Shown here in pieces: positions 15,409 through 23,915 of a stretch of DNA of 64,000 nt. The stretch's first letter is position 1. Each line of letters begins with the position of its first letter. The position numbers were made by a program, and so were the translations under genes. The notes beneath the pieces were generated by a model that saw only the letters and a list, made by a program, of their open reading frames with translations, was not told the DNA's origin and did not search any database. Source of the DNA: Halodesulfurarchaeum sp. HSR-GB (GTDB taxonomy: Archaea; Halobacteriota; Halobacteria; Halobacteriales; Halobacteriaceae); NCBI RefSeq assembly GCF_031432215.1, contig NZ_JAVKGN010000001.1:930001-994000 (forward strand). The letters are read 5' to 3'.

Positions 15409-16272
15409 ATGTCCAAACCCATCCCGCCCCGGTCGGCCGATCCGGAATCGGGCTATCGGGTCCCCGATCGGACCCCGCCCGAAGAGCCGACGAACCCGGT
15501 GCAGTCCGCCAGTCGGACGATGGAGCTGATCGAGGTACTCAAGGAGTCCGGTGGAGCCACGATCGGCGAGATCGCGACGGAACTGGATGTTTCGAAGGGG
15601 ACCGCCTCGAACTACGTGAGCACGCTTCGGGAGGAGGGGTTCGTGACGAAACTGGAGACCGGCGAGTTCGATATCGGGCTCCGGGTGCTTGACGTCTGTA
15701 ACAAGTCCATCCGCGAGCGAGAGCTGTTTACCGAAGGGAAACCCAAGATCGACGCCCTCGCCGAGGAGTTCGAGGGCGTCTTCACCGTAATGGTCCCCGA
15801 ACACGGCTATGGCTACTGTCTGTACTCCCGGACGACCTCGGATCTCATCTCGAAGAACCGGCTCGCCCAGGGGACCCGGCGATACCTCCACTGTAACGGC
15901 CCCGGACTCTCGATTCTCTCGGGTATGGAAACCGAAACCGTCGAGGACATCGTCGACCGGTACGGGCTGCTCTCCTGTGATACCGGCTGTGAGTTCGATT
16001 GCCCGCTCGCGAAGTACGCCCGCGAGCTCCCGGTCGAACGGGAGAGCCTCTACGATCGACTGGCGGCCATCGACGAGCAGGGATTTGCCGTAACCGACCA
16101 CGGACAGATCGCCTGTCTCGGGGTGCCGATCTTCGGTAGCGGCGATACCGTTGTGGGATCGGTCGGCGTGCTGGCCCCGCGACGGACGATTTACACGGAG
16201 CAGGCGGCCGATCCCGAACTCATCTCGGCCATGAAGGACGCGGCGACGGCCATCGGGATCAATATAGTGTAA
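15409..16272 (+). CDS. IclR-family transcriptional regulator
   Basis: A 287-residue regulator. The N-terminal winged helix-turn-helix at about residues 30-95 contains I-G-E-I-A-T-E-L-D-V-S-K-G-T-A-S-N-Y. The C-terminal IclR effector (GAF-like) domain spans about residues 110-287. The effector domain has an unusual Cys cluster, L-L-S-C-D-T-G-C-E-F-D-C-P, which could bind a metal or sense redox. It is followed 202 bp downstream by the Psr-like operon on the same strand and preceded by the palindrome at 15182. Control of the operon, of itself or of the nearby methyltransferase genes is plausible. Confidence 0.9.
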   Translation: MSKPIPPRSADPESGYRVPDRTPPEEPTNPVQSASRTMELIEVLKESGGATIGEIATELDVSKGTASNYVSTLREEGFVTKLETGEFDIGLRVLDVCNKSIRERELFTEGKPKIDALAEEFEGVFTVMVPEHGYGYCLYSRTTSDLISKNRLAQGTRRYLHCNGPGLSILSGMETETVEDIVDRYGLLSCDTGCEFDCPLAKYARELPVERESLYDRLAAIDEQGFAVTDHGQIACLGVPIFGSGDTVVGSVGVLAPRRTIYTEQAADPELISAMKDAATAIGINIV

Positions 16273-16354
16273 CCGTCACACAAGCGAACCGCCCGCTTCC
16301 CACCGTTTCGGATAACCAAACGTGGAAAACAGCCGTTTCAGGGCTGGAGAGTTG

Positions 16355-16369
16355 TGGTAACGAGTACCA
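16355..16369. promoter_or_regulatory. Inverted repeat upstream of molybdoenzyme operon 1
   Basis: TGGTA-ACGAG-TACCA is a perfect 5-5-5 inverted repeat about 105 bp upstream of the first gene of the operon. The 202-bp spacer also holds the palindrome-like TTTCGGATAACCAAA at 16306-16320. I cannot place a clear TATA box. Confidence 0.35.
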
Positions 16370-16474
16370 ACCGTTGGCGCGGTGTTGGGTGGATACTGAA
16401 AATGCTTACAAGATTCTTGGAACTCGTCGTGGATCTATGTGCCCGTAGTGGTATGGCCCTAGTGTAGACTCACA

Positions 16475-16696
16475 ATGCCGGAAGACGACCCAGGAGATCC
16501 CGATGGGGCTCCGCTCTCGGAGATCGCCGACTCGGAGCAGGAGTTCGATCAGGAACTCGGGAAAGCAATGGGTGAAGCCGCGAAGAAACTGCGCACCGGT
16601 GAGATGACTGAAGCGGAGTTCTACGAGCAATTTCACGACCAGGTCGTCGAGGAGTTCGGATTCGACGATCGGCCGGTCGAGCCGGACGAAGACTAA
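16475..16696 (+). CDS. Small acidic leader protein of molybdoenzyme operon 1
   Basis: A 73-residue acidic, mostly helical protein without Cys. Its C-terminal half (E-A-E-F-Y-E-Q-F-H-D-Q-V-V-E-E-F-G-F-D-D-R-P-V) closely matches the 77-81 residue protein that heads the second molybdoenzyme operon at 51102. Two bases separate it from the catalytic subunit gene. Position and conservation argue for a dedicated assembly or accessory factor, but no function is known to me. It has no signal peptide, so it would act in the cytoplasm before Tat export. Confidence 0.75.
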   Translation: MPEDDPGDPDGAPLSEIADSEQEFDQELGKAMGEAAKKLRTGEMTEAEFYEQFHDQVVEEFGFDDRPVEPDED

Positions 16697-16698
16697 TC

Positions 16699-19050
16699 AT
16701 GTCGAAATCAACATCCGAAACCGAAAACACGCAGGGCGGGCTGACCCGACGGACCTTGCTCAAGACGTCGGCGGCAGGCGCCCTCGCAGCTGGTATCGGT
16801 GGGACAGCCGTACAAACGAGTGGCGCAGCGACCGACGAGCAGTCCGAGAACACGGCCTACGGGAACTGCTGGCAGTGTCACAAGCTGTGTGGCATGGAGG
16901 TCACCCTCGAGGAGAACGGCGAGGGCTCGGAAGTCGCGACTGAAGTACACGGTATCGATGGCCACCCGCGCGGGAGCGCGGGCGAGGGCACCAAGGGAAC
17001 ACTCTGTCCCAAGGGACTCTCCCAGGTCGAGAAGGCCTACTCGCCCAAACGCATCAAGGAGCCGTACGTCCGCAAGGACGGCGAACTCACGGCCGTGAGC
17101 TGGGACGAGGCCTTCGAGTACGCCGCGGACAAACTCGAGACGTTCAAGGAAGAACACGGGGCCGAGAGCCTGGTCGAGTTCCACGGCTGGGGCACGGCTG
17201 GGACCTTCAGCACGCTCTTCGGGAACCTCTATGGCTGTCCGAACACAGTGCCACACCCCACCCCGACCTGTTTCGGGTCGATGGCGGTCACGGGCACGCT
17301 GATGGGCCTGGGCGGTGGCAACATCCGCTGGATCGACTACGAGAACACCGAGTACGTTCTGGTCTGGGGGCGAGACGTCCTGGAGACCTTCGCCGGCCAG
17401 TGGGAGGCCAAGCAGCTGCTGCGGGCCAGAGAGCGTGGCGCGACGATCGTCACGATCGACCCCGTGTACACCGAGACCGCGAAGAAGTCCGACAAGTGGC
17501 TCCCGATCAAGCCTCGGACCGACGGCGCGCTGGCCCTGGCGATGGCCAACGTCATCATCGAGGAGGAACTCTACGACGCCGAGTTCGTCGAGAACTACAC
17601 CCACGGCTTCGACGCGTACAAGGAGGCCGTCGAGGGCAAGACCCCCGAATGGGCCGCAGAGAAGACTGGCCTCGACGCCGAGGTCATCCGCGAGGTCGCC
17701 CTGGGCTTCGGCCGCGCCGCGCCGAATGCGGGAATCACCTCCTGGACGGGGCTCGGACAGAGCGCCGATCACCAGAAGGGCGCACAGAACCTCGTTGCGC
17801 TCACCGGGCTGGTGGGCAACATCGACCGGCCCGGCGGCCAGCGCTGGTTCGGCAGCGCGGGGCTCTCGGACCCGTTCGAGGTCGGCTGTGAGGCCGAACT
17901 GCCGAACAACGCCGAGGGCAACCAGTGTTACCTGACCGATCCGGAGGCTGGCTACGCTTCCCTGACGAAAAAGCCGGTCCAGAACAACGTCCCCGAGATG
18001 GTCGACAACGGGGACGTCAACGGGATGGTCTACTACTACCGGAACCCCGTCACGGACGGCGCGACCCAGGAGTGGCTCGGCACCGACGAGACGGAGGGAG
18101 CCCTCGACAAGATGGACCTCGTCATCGGCATCGACGCCTTCTGGAGTGAAACCACCAAGAAGGCCGACGTCGTCTTCCCCGAGTCCTCACAGCTGGAGAA
18201 GCCGATGCTCGGCTCCGGCGGGTACGGTGCCTACAACACCGAAGCGTGGGTCACCGGCTCGAAGGCGGCGATCGAGCCCCAGTGGAACACCAAGCCTGGC
18301 TTCGACATCATCCAGGGGCTCGGTCGCGCGATGGGGTATGACGATTACTTCGTCTGGGACTCCAAAGAAGCGTACATCAACGATCAGCTCTCCGGGCTCG
18401 ATCTCACCCTCGATGATCTCGAGGACGAGGACACCTACGTCCTCACCGGCGAATTCGGCTACGAGAAGTGGAAACAGGGCGGATTCGCCAACGGGAAAGA
18501 CCAGTTCATGTTCGATCTCGACCAGCTGATCGCCAAACCCTACGAGAAACTCAGCGAGCAGGTCGGGACCGAGATCGAGACCGGCCCGCAGTGGGTGCCG
18601 CCGGGAACGATCGGCGACGAACTCAGCGAGGAGTACCCCCTGGAGATGCTCGACGCCCGCACGGTCGAGTTCTCCCACGGCGGGGACCAGGCCCTCACCA
18701 AGCCGCTCGAACAGCTGGCCGAGTCCTACGACCACGAACACGCCGACTACCGCGGGAACTACCTCGTGATGCACACCGAGGACGCCGCCGCGCGAGACAT
18801 CGAGGACGGTGACATGGTCACGATCAGCTCCGATCACGGCGAGGCGGAACTGATGGCCTTCGTCACCGAGGGTATTCGGCCGGGAGCCGTCAGCGTCGAG
18901 CCCTACGGGTTCGGCCGCGGCTCGATCCAGCCGGACGAGGACGGAGCGAACAACATGATACTGAACAGTCCAGACCAGATCGATCCGATCTCCGGCGAAA
19001 TCGACAGGCACATCGCTATCTCGGTCACCAAATCCGGAGGTGAGAACTGA
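16699..19050 (+). CDS. Molybdopterin oxidoreductase catalytic subunit (PsrA/PhsA-like), Tat-exported
   Basis: A 783-residue Mo/W-bisPGD enzyme. The Tat signal has R17-R18 followed by a hydrophobic stretch of Ala/Gly. The [4Fe-4S] site is C57-x2-C60-x3-C64...C103. The metal ligand is predicted to be C191 (P-T-C-F-G-S-M), which places it with polysulfide/thiosulfate/formate-type enzymes rather than Ser-ligated DMSO reductases. The A-G-I-T-S-W-T-G-L-G-Q stretch and a C-terminal MopB domain with G-D-M-V-T-I-S-S-D-H-G are present. It would act on the outer face of the membrane with PsrB- and NrfD-like partners. Candidate electron acceptors are polysulfide, thiosulfate or an oxyanion; the sequence does not decide. 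The stop overlaps the next start (ATGA-like). Confidence 0.9.
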   Translation: MSKSTSETENTQGGLTRRTLLKTSAAGALAAGIGGTAVQTSGAATDEQSENTAYGNCWQCHKLCGMEVTLEENGEGSEVATEVHGIDGHPRGSAGEGTKGTLCPKGLSQVEKAYSPKRIKEPYVRKDGELTAVSWDEAFEYAADKLETFKEEHGAESLVEFHGWGTAGTFSTLFGNLYGCPNTVPHPTPTCFGSMAVTGTLMGLGGGNIRWIDYENTEYVLVWGRDVLETFAGQWEAKQLLRARERGATIVTIDPVYTETAKKSDKWLPIKPRTDGALALAMANVIIEEELYDAEFVENYTHGFDAYKEAVEGKTPEWAAEKTGLDAEVIREVALGFGRAAPNAGITSWTGLGQSADHQKGAQNLVALTGLVGNIDRPGGQRWFGSAGLSDPFEVGCEAELPNNAEGNQCYLTDPEAGYASLTKKPVQNNVPEMVDNGDVNGMVYYYRNPVTDGATQEWLGTDETEGALDKMDLVIGIDAFWSETTKKADVVFPESSQLEKPMLGSGGYGAYNTEAWVTGSKAAIEPQWNTKPGFDIIQGLGRAMGYDDYFVWDSKEAYINDQLSGLDLTLDDLEDEDTYVLTGEFGYEKWKQGGFANGKDQFMFDLDQLIAKPYEKLSEQVGTEIETGPQWVPPGTIGDELSEEYPLEMLDARTVEFSHGGDQALTKPLEQLAESYDHEHADYRGNYLVMHTEDAAARDIEDGDMVTISSDHGEAELMAFVTEGIRPGAVSVEPYGFGRGSIQPDEDGANNMILNSPDQIDPISGEIDRHIAISVTKSGGEN

Positions 19051-19673
19051 TGGGTGAGCAGTGGGGCTTTTACTTCGATCCCAACTCCTGTATGGGCTGT
19101 AACGCCTGTGCGATCGCCTGCAAGAACCGGCACGGCACCGAGGCCGGCCACGTCGACTGGCGACGGGTCGAGACCGTCTCGACCGGCGAGTTCCCCGACT
19201 ACCAGGAGACCAACGTTTCGCTCTCCTGCATGCACTGTGAGGACCCGCCGTGTGTTGATGTCTGTCCGACCAACGCCATCGAGAAGCGCGAGAGTGACGG
19301 CATCGTCACCATCGATCGGGACGAGTGTATCGGCTGTCGGTACTGTGGCTGGGCCTGTCCGTACGGCGCGCCCCAGTACGGCGAGGAGGGCCTGATGCAG
19401 AAGTGCAACCTCTGTCTCGACAAAGGTCCGGGTGCCGGTGCGGACGCCGAGTCCAAGAACACACAGGAGGACCCGCTCGAACCCGCCTGTGTCGATGAGT
19501 GTGTGGGCGAGGCGCTTCACGCCGGCCCGATCGGCGAACTGATGGACCTCGCTTCCGAGGCGGCCGCCCGGAAGTTCGAACAGAACCCGACATCGGTCAT
19601 CGTCGAACCGCAGACTGGCGAGGAGGGCCAGGCCGCGGCGAACGTCGAGACACCGATTCCGTACCAGGGGTAA
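19050..19673 (+). CDS. Fe-S electron-transfer subunit (PsrB/DmsB-like)
   Basis: A 207-residue protein with four 4Fe-4S cluster motifs: C-M-G-C-N-A-C, C-M-H-C-E-D-P-P-C-V-D-V-C-P, C-I-G-C-R-Y-C-G-W-A-C-P with a C-N-L-C pair, and C-V-D-E-C. It carries electrons between the membrane anchor and the catalytic subunit. It has no signal of its own and would be exported bound to the Tat substrate. Its start overlaps the catalytic subunit's end by one base; the membrane subunit follows 4 bp later. Confidence 0.95.
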   Translation: MGEQWGFYFDPNSCMGCNACAIACKNRHGTEAGHVDWRRVETVSTGEFPDYQETNVSLSCMHCEDPPCVDVCPTNAIEKRESDGIVTIDRDECIGCRYCGWACPYGAPQYGEEGLMQKCNLCLDKGPGAGADAESKNTQEDPLEPACVDECVGEALHAGPIGELMDLASEAAARKFEQNPTSVIVEPQTGEEGQAAANVETPIPYQG

Positions 19674-19677
19674 AACG

Positions 19678-20760
19678 ATGCTCGCAGCTGAAAGTGGCGT
19701 CATCTGGGTGCCCCGCGTTCACTGGGGGTTGTTCATCGCCACCTACCTCTTCCTCGGGGGTGTGAGCGGTGGCTCCTACGTGACCTCGGTCTCGGCACAG
19801 TTGATCCGGGGCCGGGCGAGTAGTGACGTCGAATGGCAGTCTCGTGACGAGACCTCTCGCTGGGGGAGCCTGCTGTCCGTCGTGGCTATCGGTGTGGGGA
19901 CCGGCGCGCTGCTCTATCACCTCGGTGCGCCGTTGCGGGCGTTGACCTTCGCCTGGAACTTCACGAACTACGGTTCCTGGCTCGTGATCGGGACCTGGCT
20001 CATCGTCATCTTCTCGACGCTGGCCACCCTGGACCTCGTCTGGAACTTCTTCGGGAGCGAGAAGCAGGGCCGGACCTCGGGAAGCTTCTTCGTCCGACGG
20101 ATCCTCGGCTGGATCGCCATCGGCGGCGAACCGGTGGTTCTGAACCTCTTGGATCGGTTCTCGGACATCACGAAGCCGCCCCAGAAACTTCACACCGCGA
20201 TCCGGGTGTTCGGGGCGTTCCTCGGTATGGGGGTCATCGTCTACACGTCGATGCTGCTCTCCGATCTCTGGACCTGCCCGCTCTGGAACCGGACCTACCT
20301 GCCGCCACTCTTCCTGATGAGTGGGATCTCGACCGGGCTCGCGGCCACGGTGGCCATGCCCGCGATCTTCGACGGCCTGACCGAGACCGTTCACCAGTAC
20401 AGTCTGGCGGACGACGCACTGATCGTCGTCGAACTGGGGATCCTGCTGGCCTTCTACAACTTCCTGCAGGGCCGGACGGGCTGTATGGCGAGCCAGGCGA
20501 CGGTGGACTCGTTGAACTCGGTGTTCTCCATGCCCTTCTGGGTCGGTGTCGTGGGCCTGGGACTGCTCACGCCCCTGGCGATGTCACTGGTGATGACGGG
20601 CGCCTCGGCGCTCTTCGATCTCGACGAGCGGAGCCACACCTGGCATCAGATCTTCCGGGCGGGGTATGTCCTCAAGTATAGCCTGGTGCTCGTCGGCGGC
20701 TTTTTCCTCCGCTATGTCATCATCTTCGCGGCGGTGAAACTCCCGCTGACGGTCGCCTAA
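19678..20760 (+). CDS. NrfD/PsrC-like membrane anchor
   Basis: A 360-residue membrane protein with about nine hydrophobic helices, of the NrfD/PsrC type, lacking heme ligands. The N-terminal P-R-V-H-W-G-L-F-I-A-T-Y-L-F-L-G-G-V-S-G-G motif fits PsrC. It exchanges electrons with menaquinol for the Fe-S subunit. The order catalytic, Fe-S, NrfD is that of polysulfide reductase operons. No chaperone (TorD-type) gene is attached to this operon; one is present at 55631. Confidence 0.92.
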   Translation: MLAAESGVIWVPRVHWGLFIATYLFLGGVSGGSYVTSVSAQLIRGRASSDVEWQSRDETSRWGSLLSVVAIGVGTGALLYHLGAPLRALTFAWNFTNYGSWLVIGTWLIVIFSTLATLDLVWNFFGSEKQGRTSGSFFVRRILGWIAIGGEPVVLNLLDRFSDITKPPQKLHTAIRVFGAFLGMGVIVYTSMLLSDLWTCPLWNRTYLPPLFLMSGISTGLAATVAMPAIFDGLTETVHQYSLADDALIVVELGILLAFYNFLQGRTGCMASQATVDSLNSVFSMPFWVGVVGLGLLTPLAMSLVMTGASALFDLDERSHTWHQIFRAGYVLKYSLVLVGGFFLRYVIIFAAVKLPLTVA

Positions 20761-20791
20761 AATCGACTACTCGCGTTTCCTCGATTCTCTT

Positions 20792-21214
20792 TTACTCCGA
20801 AAGGAAAGTTCCGGCCCGATCCCACTCGGTCTCCTCACAGTCGGTCTCCAGGTCGGTGCCGGTCACCGCCTCGATGTTCTTGCGACACTTCTCGACTTTG
20901 AAGTCCACGTAATCGAACATGTGCTCGGCGATCACGGCCGGATCTTCGGCGGTGTACCCGGATTTGAGGTACTCGCCGTCGTACAGGCCCGTCTCGTGGA
21001 CGAGGTTGTGGGTCTCCAGCGTATCAATGTACCGATAGGCCGTCGAGAGCGAGCAGTCCATCCGCTCGGCGATCGTCTCGACGGAGAGTGGCTCCTCGGC
21101 GGTCAGGAGAGTCTCGTAGGTCTTGCGCTCCCGATGATTGAGGCCGTAGAAGGATTCGAAGACCTCCTCGGGGGAAACACTCGAGTAGACCATCTCCTTG
21201 ATCGTTTGTGCCAT
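20792..21214 (-). CDS. Winged-helix transcriptional regulator (TrmB/ArsR-like)
   Basis: A 140-residue protein. The winged helix at about residues 25-85 has L-N-H-R-E-R-K-T-Y-E-T-L-L, then the recognition helix E-R-M-D-C-S-L-S-T-A-Y-R-Y-I-D-T-L. A helical C-terminal part has two Cys (K-C-R-K, D-C-E-E). It is convergent with the Psr-like operon, 31 bp away. A run of 11 C residues on its sense strand lies 10-20 bp upstream of the ATG, within the leader or promoter. Its likely target is the neighbouring operon or itself. Confidence 0.8.
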   Translation of the reverse strand: MAQTIKEMVYSSVSPEEVFESFYGLNHRERKTYETLLTAEEPLSVETIAERMDCSLSTAYRYIDTLETHNLVHETGLYDGEYLKSGYTAEDPAVIAEHMFDYVDFKVEKCRKNIEAVTGTDLETDCEETEWDRAGTFLSE

Positions 21215-21223
21215 GGATGTGTC

Positions 21224-21234
21224 GGGGGGGGGGG
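21224..21234. repeat. Homopolymer G(11) (C11 on the sense strand of the regulator)
   Basis: Eleven consecutive G on the plus strand, 9 bp before the start codon of the minus-strand regulator that ends its ORF at 21214. Its place between promoter and start could change spacing or translation by slippage. Confidence 0.9.
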
Positions 21235-21380
21235 AAGTGGCGGCCTGTGTGCCGAACAGGGACCACTACATTCGAATGGAGGTTGGAACTGAGCCCGCAA
21301 AAGGGTTCCTGACTCTCGCTATTTGGCCGGTTTTCCCCGGCCGACCGTCGATCGAGCCCGCGGTTGGGGCCGTGTCCCCG

Positions 21381-21408
21381 CCCCACTTGGTGGGCCCCAC
21401 TTGGGGGG
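21381..21408. repeat. Tandem 14-bp repeat upstream of RGG-HTH gene
   Basis: Two copies in tandem, CCCCACTTGGTGGG and CCCCACTTGGGGGG. Each is nearly self-complementary (CCCAC/GTGGG in the first). They lie 40-67 bp upstream of the ATG at 21448, next to GGTTAAGCC, which may be the TATA element. They may be an operator pair. Confidence 0.5.
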
Positions 21409-21447
21409 TCCAAAACGGTTAAGCCGACTCGTCCACTACGAACAGGT

Positions 21448-21795
21448 ATGTCCCGGAAACAGAAGCATGGTGGCTCGACGACCGAACGGCCCGCTGACAC
21501 GGGCGGTCGGGGGCGCGGCCGCGGTGGCGAACGACGCGGACGGGGAGACCGTTCGCGGCGACGGAACGACCGTGGCCAGTACGTCGAACAGATGACCGAG
21601 TCAGAAATTCTCGCCCTGCTCGATCGGATCCCGGGGCCGGTGATCGCGACGACGGACGTCGCCGAGCACTTCGACAGCACCACCGAGGGGGCCCGGCGCA
21701 AACTCAACGACCTGTGTGATGCGGGTGTCCTCGACCGTCGCAAAGTCGGCGGCACCCGGGTGTACTGGCGCGCCGGGCCGGAGGATGAGCCCTAA
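21448..21795 (+). CDS. HTH protein with basic RGG-like N-terminal tail
   Basis: A 115-residue protein. Residues 18-45 are a strongly basic Arg/Gly tract (R-G-R-G-R-G-G-E-R-R-G-R-G), unusual in an acidic haloarchaeal proteome. Residues 50-110 form a winged helix (E-I-L-A-L-L-D-R-I-P-G-P-V-I-A-T-T-D-V-A-E-H-F). The combination suggests a small nucleic-acid-binding regulator whose tail contacts DNA or RNA. The start at 21448 fits the codon bias. The DtxR-like gene follows after 4 bp. Confidence 0.75.
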   Translation: MSRKQKHGGSTTERPADTGGRGRGRGGERRGRGDRSRRRNDRGQYVEQMTESEILALLDRIPGPVIATTDVAEHFDSTTEGARRKLNDLCDAGVLDRRKVGGTRVYWRAGPEDEP

Positions 21796-21799
21796 ACCG

Positions 21800-22300
21800 A
21801 TGTCCCGAACTGACCAGCCGGACCCAGTTGCGGACCTGCCCAACCGGAACGCCGGGCGATACCTCCGGAGCATCCTGGCCGCCGTTTCGGGCCCGGACGA
21901 GGAGGTCCGCCCCTCCCACATCGCCGATCGACTCGGTGTGACGCCGGCGAGCGTAACCGAGATGACCCGTCGACTGGCCGCAGACGGCTACGTCGACCAC
22001 GAACCCTACGGCGGGATCTCGCTCACACGAAAAGGGGCGTTGATGGCCCGACACCTCCAGTGGCGACAGTGTGTGTTCACCCAGTTCTTCGAGGAGTCCC
22101 TCGACGTTTCGATCCCCGAGACGGCCAGTTACGAGGCGAGTTTCGCCCTCCCGGCCGCAGTGATCGACGAGGCCCGGGCCTACGTGGGCATCGACTGTGA
22201 GGACCGCTGTGACGAACGCATCTGGGAGACGCCCTGTGAGAACGTTCCCGGGCAGGCCATCGAAGGCTCCGGCCCGGCCGAGACGGCCGGCCAGTCCTGA
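21800..22300 (+). CDS. DtxR/MntR-family metal-dependent regulator
   Basis: A 166-residue DtxR-type regulator. The N-terminal winged helix (H-I-A-D-R-L-G-V-T-P-A-S-V-T-E-M-T-R-R-L) is followed by the dimerisation and metal-binding domain with candidate ligands in G-Y-V-D-H-E, R-K-G-A-L-M-A-R-H-L and C-E-D-R-C-D-E-R. No SH3 domain is present. Such proteins repress metal uptake genes when Mn or Fe is sufficient. The start at 21800 (MSRTD) is preferred to 21785, which overlaps the upstream gene. It probably forms one unit with the RGG-HTH gene. Confidence 0.8.
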   Translation: MSRTDQPDPVADLPNRNAGRYLRSILAAVSGPDEEVRPSHIADRLGVTPASVTEMTRRLAADGYVDHEPYGGISLTRKGALMARHLQWRQCVFTQFFEESLDVSIPETASYEASFALPAAVIDEARAYVGIDCEDRCDERIWETPCENVPGQAIEGSGPAETAGQS

Positions 22301-23075
22301 TCGCGTCGCCGGTCTCTCCGATCTGTTTCGGCATTTGTCGAACTCTTTCCGTGGTCGTGAAACTGTCGTTCGTCTTCGAACACGCCGGCCCGACTTACCA
22401 GACGAGTTACTGCTCTGTATCGCGCTCGCTCGCTCGGCGTTTCGACCGCTCGCACGCTCGGTCTGTCGGGCCCACCGCACCAGGTTTCGGTGCCTGGGCT
22501 GAGTCACGCCGTCCACAGGTTCCGGTGTGTCCTGGCGCGGTTTTCTCGGGCCGGGAGCCAGTCCGGGCCAGGGCCTGATTCATGTCGTTCTCGACCCGAC
22601 GGGCCGTCTTCTTTCGAATGTCCACCCCGAGTTTCGGCCGGTGTGTTCGCACACACTGCTCGGTCGTGTCATAATGTAACTATGTGGCCTGGGGGGAAGT
22701 CGTGATAGCGCTCCCGAGACAGTCCTGACTTTTTTCGGATCACGTCTCAATACTTCGAGCATTCGAATTCGAACGTGAGTATTTCTCTTTCACGAGTTAT
22801 CCTGTTTTTCTCTAATCCCCCATTTGTATTCTGGTAGGTTGGGCGGGTCAGTCCGGATTCGGTCGGGGTTGCCCCGTGATGCGGTGTCCCTGGCTCCTGG
22901 CAGCAGCCGCCTCCAGGCGTCTCGACGGCTTTAACGGCATTGCTGGGAAAATAGACTCTCTCGAAACGGCCTCGACGATCGTCGAATCATAGGCGTCTCA
23001 TAGATCGTGCCGCCGTTCGACCCGGTTCCCGACTTTCACCTGGTGAGGCTGTGCCTGCGAGCAATTCGGTACCGT
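22301..23075. other. Long intergenic region without a convincing gene
   Basis: A 775-bp stretch with only short frames of poor composition. On the minus strand, near 22410-22650, a Lys/Arg-rich frame with no start context may be a decayed gene. At 22740-22783 there is an AT-rich nested dyad: TCACGT/ACGTGA, AATACT/AGTATT and the 12-bp palindrome TTCGAATTCGAA at 22762-22773. T-rich runs follow to about 22830. Near 23036-23046 is TCACCTGGTGA. I see no RNA gene with a standard fold. Confidence 0.5.
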
Positions 23076-23837
23076 TCAGAGTGACTTGATCGTCGGAATC
23101 AGGTCGTCGCGGGAGGATTCGGCGACCTCACGGACGTGATCGAGTTCGTCCGCCGTGAACGGCACGTCTACGAACTCGGTTTCGAGGGGCACGCTCTCGG
23201 AGCGCTCCCCGCGAAGCCGCAGGGTGCCCTCGTCCATGTCCGTGAGCAAGACGGTGTCCGCGGCGTCCTCGACGCGACCGATCTGGTCCTCGTAGGCCGA
23301 GGAACTGACGGTGAACAGGGTGGTCACGTCCTCGCGGCCGGCGGTCTCGACGAACGCGTCGAGGATCGACTCGCGGTAGGTATCCGAGAAGAGCAGGAGG
23401 TTGAGCGCCGTCCCGAAGAGGAGCGTTCCGGGGCCCGAATCCGCGGTCTGCTCGAGGGCTCGCTCGATCGTCGCCTTCCACACGTCGGCTGCGAGCAGGT
23501 TCCCCCGGATCACGCCCGCTGCGGTGGTCTCGATCGCCTCGACGTCCGGCTCCATTTCGGGGTCGAAGGAGACGAACGTGACCCCCTCGTCGATGGTCTC
23601 CCGGTCGGTGTCATAGAGCAGGTCCATCGTCTCGTAGACGAACTCGGCATCGGAGTTCGTCAGGAGGAAGACGACTTCGCCGCCGGCCGCGAGCCAGGCG
23701 TCGACGATCGCGAAGCCGATCAGCGGTTTGCCAGAGCCCCCGGGCCCCGAGATGACCGTCGAGGTCTGGGTCGGGATCCCTTCGGGAGCCACCGCGCTGA
23801 ACCACTCGGCGTCGGGCGCGAACGTGTCGGTCGGCAT
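23076..23837 (-). CDS. RecA/KaiC-like P-loop protein with altered Walker A
   Basis: A 253-residue protein of the RecA-like ATPase fold, of a kind found in haloarchaea. The P-loop is G-P-G-G-S-G-K-P, with Pro where Ser/Thr normally coordinates magnesium, so ATP hydrolysis may be lost or weak. A hydrophobic strand V-V-F-L-L-T-N-S follows, and a second strand is T-T-L-F-T-V-S-S-S. It is a single domain (KaiC has two). It lies downstream of the DUF364-like gene on the same strand, 78 bp apart. Its role is unknown; regulation or signalling by nucleotide binding is possible. Confidence 0.7.
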   Translation of the reverse strand: MPTDTFAPDAEWFSAVAPEGIPTQTSTVISGPGGSGKPLIGFAIVDAWLAAGGEVVFLLTNSDAEFVYETMDLLYDTDRETIDEGVTFVSFDPEMEPDVEAIETTAAGVIRGNLLAADVWKATIERALEQTADSGPGTLLFGTALNLLLFSDTYRESILDAFVETAGREDVTTLFTVSSSAYEDQIGRVEDAADTVLLTDMDEGTLRLRGERSESVPLETEFVDVPFTADELDHVREVAESSRDDLIPTIKSL

Positions 23838-23915
23838 CGTCTCTAATACAGCGATCTCCGGCTTTCAGTGTTTCTGCAGGCCGTTCGCGTTCCCACGGCT
23901 CTCACCAGTCCGTAA

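Noticed and set aside
22301-23075. Small frames in the long gap as genes
   Set aside because: Codon use, lack of start context and absence of domain features. The Lys/Arg-rich minus frame may be a relic but cannot be supported as a gene.
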